45,920 nt of DNA, taken from NCBI GenBank assembly GCA_030645535.1, contig JAUSNM010000065.1, positions 1 through 45,920 of the forward strand. The letters are read 5' to 3'. This DNA is from Gallionella sp. Its GTDB lineage: Bacteria; Pseudomonadota; Gammaproteobacteria; Burkholderiales; Gallionellaceae. Under the pieces are notes generated by a model. That model ran no database searches, was not told the origin of the DNA, and was given only the letters and a program-made list of their open reading frames with translations. Below, piece by piece: positions 40,852-45,920 of the stretch. Position 1 is the stretch's first letter, and the number at the start of each line of letters is the position of its first letter. The translations under genes and the position numbers were made by a program.

Positions 40852-43413
40852 GTGAAAAAGAGTACCTCCTATTTTCTGCAAGTTCGTCCTAAACTTCCGG
40901 AACGTCTGGCGCGACTCGATGAGTTGGCCAACAACCTCTGGTATAGCTGGGATCGCTCCACACGCAGATTGTTTGCACGTCTGCACCCCGGCTTGTGGAA
41001 GGCTACCGGGCATAGCCCGAAGGCATTTTTGAAACGGGTGGATGAACAGCTGTTGCTGGATGCAGCGGACGATGAGGTCTTTATCGGTAATTTCAACCGT
41101 GTGCTGGCGGATTACGACACATACCATGACCACAGGCTGCCTACGGGCGGCTTTGACTGGTTAGGCCATGATGATCTGATCGCCTACTTCTGTGCCGAAT
41201 TCGGTTTGCATGAAAGCTTTCCAATTTATTCCGGCGGCCTGGGTATTCTGGCCGGCGACCATTGCAAGGCGGCAAGCGATCTGCGCCTGCCCTTTGTCGG
41301 CGTCGGGTTGTTATACCGCCAGGGTTATTTTCACCAGACCATCGACGGTGAAGGTAATCAGATTGCCAGCAACGCCGATTCAAATTTCGAAGACTTGCCC
41401 GTCTCACCCGCACTGCGTCCTGATGGCTCTGAGGCTTATATTGCGATAGAACTGCCTGACAGCGTCGTCAATATCAAGATATGGCAAGCCCGTGTCGGTC
41501 ACATCATGCTCTACCTTCTTGATACGGACATCGAAAGCAATAATGCCCACGATCGTGACATTACCCACAGGCTATATGGCGGTGATACGGAGATGCGTAT
41601 CGAGCAGGAAATCGTGCTGGGTATCGGTGGCGTGCGCGCCTTGCAGGAAATCGGGCTGAAGCCTACCGTCTGGCATATCAACGAAGGGCATGCCGCCTTT
41701 CTGATACTGGAACGTATCCGGCAGAAGACGGGCCCCGAAAATTTTAAATTCACTACAGCCCTGGAAGACGTGGCGGCGAATACCATATTCACCACGCACA
41801 CTCCCGTACCCGCCGGGCATGACCACTTCAGCGAAGGGATGATCAGGCATTACTTTGAACACTATTATCCTGAGTTGAAACTGGACCATGATCAGTTCAT
41901 AGCGCTGGGACGCACCAACAACAGCCCGGATTTCAATATGACGGCACTGGCGCTGCATGGCTCACGTTTTCACAACGGGGTGTCGCGCATCCACGGCGAT
42001 GTGTCAGCGCAAATTTGCGCCGACATGTGGCCTGAGATTGAGCCTTCTGAAAATCCGATGACCTATGTCACCAACGGCGTTCATGCACCCACCTTTCTGG
42101 CGACCGAGTGGGTCGAAGTGCTGGAGCGTTATCTGGGCTCCGAGTGGAACGCCCGCATGAACGACTTGAAGTTGTGGGAGGGTGTTGACGAAATTCCAGA
42201 TCATGTGTTCTGGAGCGTACATCAGACGCTGAAAGTGAAAATGTTGAATGCGGTGAATGAACGCATCCGCGCACAGCACTTCCGCAATCACGGTTCAGAA
42301 GCGCATCTGGATCGTTTGCTCAAATACGTTAATCCGGAAAATCCCAATATTCTCACGGTCGGTTTTGCGCGCCGTTTTGCCACTTACAAACGCGCCACCA
42401 TGCTGTTCAGCAATCTGGACTGGCTGCGCGAAATTTTGCATAACCCCGAACGTCCGGTGGTGTTCATTTTTGCCGGCAAGGCACATCCGGCTGATATTCC
42501 GGGCCAGGATCTGATACGTCACGTCACCCAGATTTCCAAGATGGCCGAATTCACCGGCAAAGTGTTGATGGTTGAAGGCTATGATCTCGCGCTGGCACGC
42601 AAACTGGTCTCCGGGGTGGATGTCTGGCTGAATAACCCGTTGTATCCGCTGGAAGCCAGCGGTACTTCGGGCATGAAGGCGGGCATGAACGGCTGCATCA
42701 ACCTGTCTGTGCTGGACGGCTGGTGGGGGGAGAGCTATGACGGCAAGAATGGCTGGGCGATCAAACCTGTATCGGAAAGCCTGAGCGAAGAAGTCCGTAC
42801 GCACGAAGAAACCCGCACGCTCTATGAATTGCTGCAAGATCAGGTCGTGCCGTCCTACTACGAATACGGCAAGATGGGCTTTTCGCCATGCTGGCTGAAA
42901 ATGGCCAAGCGCTCGATGGCGACCATCATCCCGCGCTTTAATTCCAAGCGTATGGTGGGTGAATATCTGGCCAAATGCTATTTGCCGGCTTCAAGACAGC
43001 ATCAGCTGTATGTACAAAACCAGTATGAAAATTCGCGCCTCGTGGCCGACTGGAAAGCGCGCGTGCAAGACTCATGGACGGGTGTCACGATGCGCCGCAT
43101 CGATGTGGCTAAAACTCAAATCAACTACGGTGACAGCTTGTATTTTGAAGTGGCGGTCAATCTGAACGGGCTCGCGGCCGGGGATGTGGTAGTCGAAATA
43201 CTGCTCGGCTATAAAACTAAAAATGAACAGATTGCGTCCGCACAGCGTTACCGTTTTGAGTCACTCAGCACAACAAACGAAGCGGGGGAGAACCTGTTCT
43301 TCACCGAGTTGCAACCGGAACAATGCGGCAATCTGGAATATCATATTCGTGTTTATCCGTACCATGAGTTGCTGACGCATCCGTTTGAGATGGGCATGAT
43401 GCGCTGGCTATGA
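40852..43413 (+). CDS. alpha-glucan phosphorylase with DUF3417 N-terminal domain
   Basis: An 853-residue GT35 enzyme of the second, Thermotoga/archaeal-like subfamily. LARLDELANNLWYSWDRSTRRLFARL is the DUF3417 domain. FCAEFGLHESFPIYSGGLGILAGDHCKAASDLRLPFVGVGLLYRQGYF and LEASGTSGMKAGMNGCINLSVLDGWW, including the PLP-binding lysine region, identify the phosphorylase. It starts at GTG 40852 behind GAGGAA; upstream in-frame codons lie in unstructured leader. Together with glgP and glgA it suggests glycogen cycling. It differs strongly in sequence from the upstream GlgP. Confidence 0.93.
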   Translation: MKKSTSYFLQVRPKLPERLARLDELANNLWYSWDRSTRRLFARLHPGLWKATGHSPKAFLKRVDEQLLLDAADDEVFIGNFNRVLADYDTYHDHRLPTGGFDWLGHDDLIAYFCAEFGLHESFPIYSGGLGILAGDHCKAASDLRLPFVGVGLLYRQGYFHQTIDGEGNQIASNADSNFEDLPVSPALRPDGSEAYIAIELPDSVVNIKIWQARVGHIMLYLLDTDIESNNAHDRDITHRLYGGDTEMRIEQEIVLGIGGVRALQEIGLKPTVWHINEGHAAFLILERIRQKTGPENFKFTTALEDVAANTIFTTHTPVPAGHDHFSEGMIRHYFEHYYPELKLDHDQFIALGRTNNSPDFNMTALALHGSRFHNGVSRIHGDVSAQICADMWPEIEPSENPMTYVTNGVHAPTFLATEWVEVLERYLGSEWNARMNDLKLWEGVDEIPDHVFWSVHQTLKVKMLNAVNERIRAQHFRNHGSEAHLDRLLKYVNPENPNILTVGFARRFATYKRATMLFSNLDWLREILHNPERPVVFIFAGKAHPADIPGQDLIRHVTQISKMAEFTGKVLMVEGYDLALARKLVSGVDVWLNNPLYPLEASGTSGMKAGMNGCINLSVLDGWWGESYDGKNGWAIKPVSESLSEEVRTHEETRTLYELLQDQVVPSYYEYGKMGFSPCWLKMAKRSMATIIPRFNSKRMVGEYLAKCYLPASRQHQLYVQNQYENSRLVADWKARVQDSWTGVTMRRIDVAKTQINYGDSLYFEVAVNLNGLAAGDVVVEILLGYKTKNEQIASAQRYRFESLSTTNEAGENLFFTELQPEQCGNLEYHIRVYPYHELLTHPFEMGMMRWL

Positions 43414-43426
43414 TTCAGGAAGGCAG

Positions 43427-43490
43427 GTCGGGATTTGAGCTGCGACTTAGCCGCCCGGCTTAGTCGCAGGTTATGCGAAGCCATCCCGAC
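43427..43490. other. long two-step hairpin between the second phosphorylase and glgA
   Basis: The outer arms are GTCGGGAT (43427-43434) and ATCCCGAC (43483-43490). The inner arms CTGCGACTTAGCC (43440-43452) and GGCTTAGTCGCAG (43457-43469) pair at 12 of 13 positions around GCCC. It has no T tract, so it is more likely an mRNA-processing or stability element, or a repeat, than a terminator. Confidence 0.75.
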
Positions 43491-43516
43491 TGATGTGGTT
43501 CAAACAGGAAAAAGAA

Positions 43517-44980
43517 ATGCCTGAAATTAAAGTTTTGTTTGTAACGTCCGAAATTGCCCCGTTAATCAAGACCGGGGGGTTGGCCGATGTCAGCGGGGCG
43601 TTGCCCGCCGCCTTGCGCAACCTGAACATCGATGTGCGCGTGCTGGTTCCGGGCTATCCGCAAGTGATGAAGCAAATGGGACCGAGCGAAGTGGTGGCCA
43701 CTTTCTCCGATTTGCCCGGTTTTCCTGCATCCCGCTTGATATTTTCCATCATGAAAAGCGGCGTGCCGCTGCTGGTGCTGGACTGCCCGGATTTGTATCA
43801 GCGTGAGGGCGGCCCTTATATGGACCCGGCGACAGGTCATGACTGGGCGGACAACCATTTGCGCTTTGGTCTGCTCTCGAAAATTGCCTCCGTGCTGGGC
43901 AGCTTCGAATCAACGCTTTCCTGGCGTCCCGATCTGGTGCACGGCAACGACTGGCAAACCGGCCTGACCGGCGTGTACCTTAGCGTGGCAGCGGGTGCCG
44001 TGCCCAATATCATGACTATCCATAACCTGGCATTTCAGGGCAACTTCCGTCCGAAGAAGGTCGGGCTGTTGCACTTGCCGCCTGAGAGTTTTCATATCAA
44101 TGGCATTGAGCTGTATGGCAATATGTCTTTTCTCAAGGCCGGGCTCTATTACGCTTACCACATCACCACGGTCAGCCCGAACTACGCCCGTGAAATTCAG
44201 GGCGAGGAGCTGGGCTTCGGTCTGCAGGGTTTGCTGCGTTCACGCAACAATGACATCACCGGCATACTCAACGGCATTGATACCGGTGAATGGGATCCTG
44301 AAACCGACCGGCATTTACCCGAACATTTCTCAGTTGGCCGCATGGCTGGAAAGGCCCAGAATAAACAGGCCCTGCAAAGCCGTATGGGGCTGGAGGTGAA
44401 CCCCGACGTGCCGTTGCTGGCCGTGGTCAGCCGCCTGACGCATCAGAAAGGCCTGGATCTGCTGCTGGAAATCGTCCCGCGCCTGCTCGAACTGCCTGTT
44501 CAGCTGGTGATACTGGGCAGCGGTGAATCCTCCATGCAACAAACCGCGCGCGATCTGGCGCAGGAGTATCCGGGCAAAATCGCGGCGATGATCGGTTTTG
44601 ACGAAGGACTCTCGCATCAAATCGAAGCGGGTGCGGATATGTTCATCATGCCGTCGCGCTTCGAGCCTTGCGGACTGAACCAGTTCTACAGCCAGCGCTA
44701 CGGCACACCGCCCATCGTGCACAATACCGGCGGCCTGGCGGATTCGGTTGTGGATTGCAATCAGGATACCCTCAGGGATGGCACGGCCAGCGGTTTCGTG
44801 TTCAGCGGCATGACCACTGATAATCTGTTCGCCGCGATACAGCGCGCGGTCGAACTGTACCGCGATGAACGCAAATGGAAAGCCCTGCGCCGGAACTGCA
44901 TGAGCAAAGACTTCACCTGGGAGACCAGCGCCCGTGCTTACCGTCGGGTGTATCTGAAAGTGCTGGGACGAACAGAGTAG
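43517..44980 (+). CDS. glgA: glycogen synthase GlgA
   Basis: A 487-residue GT5 starch/glycogen synthase. IKVLFVTSEIAPLIKTGGLADVSGALPAAL binds ADP-glucose; VHGNDWQTGL, TIHNLAFQGNF, VSRLTHQKGLDLL and MPSRFEPCGLNQFYSQRYGTPP are all present. It extends alpha-1,4-glucan from ADP-glucose. The ATG at 43517 follows AGGAAAAAGA and begins the family's N-terminus. No glgB or glgC is in the window. Confidence 0.97.
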   Translation: MPEIKVLFVTSEIAPLIKTGGLADVSGALPAALRNLNIDVRVLVPGYPQVMKQMGPSEVVATFSDLPGFPASRLIFSIMKSGVPLLVLDCPDLYQREGGPYMDPATGHDWADNHLRFGLLSKIASVLGSFESTLSWRPDLVHGNDWQTGLTGVYLSVAAGAVPNIMTIHNLAFQGNFRPKKVGLLHLPPESFHINGIELYGNMSFLKAGLYYAYHITTVSPNYAREIQGEELGFGLQGLLRSRNNDITGILNGIDTGEWDPETDRHLPEHFSVGRMAGKAQNKQALQSRMGLEVNPDVPLLAVVSRLTHQKGLDLLLEIVPRLLELPVQLVILGSGESSMQQTARDLAQEYPGKIAAMIGFDEGLSHQIEAGADMFIMPSRFEPCGLNQFYSQRYGTPPIVHNTGGLADSVVDCNQDTLRDGTASGFVFSGMTTDNLFAAIQRAVELYRDERKWKALRRNCMSKDFTWETSARAYRRVYLKVLGRTE

Positions 44981-45281
44981 GGCGCAGGCTGTGACTCTGC
45001 TGCCGGCAGGGCGCGGCGGGCGAGATCATTTCCCCCGCGCTTTCAATGAATAACGAGTACTGTCCCTCGATGCGGTTCATCCCGGTGCAGGTATGTGTGA
45101 CCCGGGCAACAACCTCCGGTGGCAGAACGTGAATGGCAGGCGTACACTGTAATCAGTAGCGCGAAATCGGGCATCAGGAGCAACACGATAACGCGGCAAG
45201 GAACAGAGTGATCACAGTTAATGGAGAAATCGGCAACCGCGAGGTTAGAGCGGTATTATTCACCAACAGGAGGATTGCAAC
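44981..45281. other. gene-free gap between glgA and the hibernation-factor gene
   Basis: About 300 bp with no open frame I can support. The last bases hold a strong Shine-Dalgarno (AGGAGG, about 45269-45274) for the next gene and TATTAT near 45251. I see no clear terminator for glgA. Confidence 0.5.
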
Positions 45282-45830
45282 ATGAAGATTCCAATGCAAA
45301 TCACGCTGCGCAACGTAGATCAATCCGAGGCTCTTGAAACGCATATCCGCGAGAAGGCGAAGAAGCTGGAGAGTTTTTTTGAACATATTGTTTCCTGCCG
45401 GGTGGTGGTGGATATGCCACACAACCACAAGCATCAGGGTCGTGCCTTCAACATACGCATCGACATCGGCGTGCCGGGACGTGAAATCGTGGTGAACCGC
45501 GATCGTCACGAGGATGTCTATGTCGCCTTGCGCGACGCCTTCGATGCCACACGCCGCCAGCTCGACGATTATGTCCAGCGTATGCGCGGCGACATCAAAC
45601 ACCACCAGGCCGAATTTATCGGCGAAGTGGTGCGACTCTTTCCCGATGACGGCTGTGGTTTCATCCTGCGCGCCGATGGCGACGAGTTGTACTTCCACCG
45701 CGACAACGTGGTGAGTCCCACCTTCAACCAGCTCAACGTCGGCGACGAGGTGAAGTTTATCGAGGAACTGGCAGCCGAGGGTATGCAGGCCAAACGCGTG
45801 AGCATAGGCCGCCATCACGTGCCGCATTAG
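45282..45830 (+). CDS. ribosome hibernation factor (S30AE/HPF-RaiA) fused to a cold-shock-like domain
   Basis: A 182-residue fusion. Residues 1-108 are an S30AE domain (MQITLRNVDQSEALETHIREKAKKLESFFEHIVSCRVVVDMPHN and REIVVNRDRHEDVYVALRDAFDATRRQLDDYVQRMRG). Residues about 112-175 form a cold-shock-type OB fold (GEVVRLFPDDGCGFILRADGDELYFHRDNVV and LNVGDEVKFIEEL), with RNA-binding aromatic positions FI and LYFH. The first domain should bind the 30S decoding region and silence ribosomes; the second could hold RNA. AGGAGG gives strong translation initiation. Confidence 0.93.
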   Translation: MKIPMQITLRNVDQSEALETHIREKAKKLESFFEHIVSCRVVVDMPHNHKHQGRAFNIRIDIGVPGREIVVNRDRHEDVYVALRDAFDATRRQLDDYVQRMRGDIKHHQAEFIGEVVRLFPDDGCGFILRADGDELYFHRDNVVSPTFNQLNVGDEVKFIEELAAEGMQAKRVSIGRHHVPH

Positions 45831-45865
45831 CATTCGCCTGAAATCACAGTTTTAAACAGCAAACC

Positions 45866-45912
45866 TGAGGTCGCAAATTGCGGCCTCAAACATTCCTGCA
45901 GGACGCAGGAAT
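45866..45912. other. two consecutive hairpins after the hibernation-factor gene
   Basis: TGAGGTCGCAA (45866-45876) pairs with TTGCGGCCTCA (45878-45888) with one G-T-type mismatch. ATTCCTGC (45892-45899) pairs with GCAGGAAT (45905-45912) around AGGAC. Neither is followed by a T tract inside the window, so terminator function is uncertain. Confidence 0.55.
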
Positions 45913-45920
45913 CTCCTTCA

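Noticed and set aside
43427..43490. Rho-independent terminator before glgA
   Set aside because: The stem is strong but no T run follows, and glgA starts 26 bp later on the same strand, so it is listed only as a hairpin.
1..45920. tRNA, rRNA, tmRNA genes or known riboswitches
   Set aside because: I looked by eye for cloverleaf arms, the TTCGANTC motif with CCA ends, and a tmRNA near smpB, and found none that I could support.

Overview
The window reads as chromosomal DNA of a betaproteobacterium. The gene order ndk-rlmN-pilW-rodZ-ispG-hisS-yfgM-bamB-der, the set smpB/ratA/rnfH, the order site-2 protease-trpS-scpA-scpB, and a large nitrosative-stress cluster suggest Nitrosomonadales, possibly Gallionellaceae. 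That placement is inference from gene order and protein character; no search was run.

Layout. (1) 1-5056: a cassette array of integron type with every gene on the minus strand. Six attC sites and one half site have matching R boxes at both ends of five consecutive cassettes. No integrase is present in the window, and the upstream end is cut by a remnant of an IS110-family element (5057-5256). The cargo is mostly small secreted or membrane proteins of unknown role; mscL and terC lie between two attC sites. (2) 5364-6749: an NlpC/P60 lipoprotein divergent from a short secretin-related protein. (3) 6746-12800: a nitric-oxide/nitrosative-stress island with two hemerythrin proteins, two DUF2249 proteins, a SirB2-like protein, a polytopic NnrS-like protein, an HPP protein, nsrR and nnrS. 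A 16-bp-arm palindrome lies in its divergent promoter region. (4) 12816-16606: periplasmic msrA, then smpB with three extra copies of its 3' end downstream, then ratA, rnfH, a PHP phosphoesterase and a YciO protein. (5) 16805-20202: site-2 protease, trpS, scpA, scpB. (6) 20333-25786: a low-complexity Ala/Thr repeat protein, a GGDEF fragment, a MHYT-PAS-PAS-GGDEF-EAL protein and a MipA/OmpV outer-membrane protein. (7) 25894-34970: the conserved housekeeping run from ndk to der, ending in a strong terminator. (8) 35140-45830: rmuC, a glucokinase/phosphorylase/phosphorylase/glycogen synthase group for glycogen turnover, and a ribosome-hibernation factor fused to a cold-shock-like domain.

The most unusual structure is at smpB. 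Four copies of the SmpB C-terminal tail lie head to tail between 13414 and 13876. They differ only at synonymous positions apart from a two-codon gap in one copy, yet they are separated by palindromic spacers that are 100% identical over 69 bp. Each copy is also bracketed by its own inverted repeat. This looks like repeated replacement of a gene 3' end by incoming DNA rather than simple tandem duplication.

A second theme is a set of small intergenic repeat elements of common design but different sequence. One class is built from 7-bp words (5327, 30293, 33436, 36672). The other is bounded by inverted repeats that are themselves doubled 8-9-bp words (9184, 16641, 40462).
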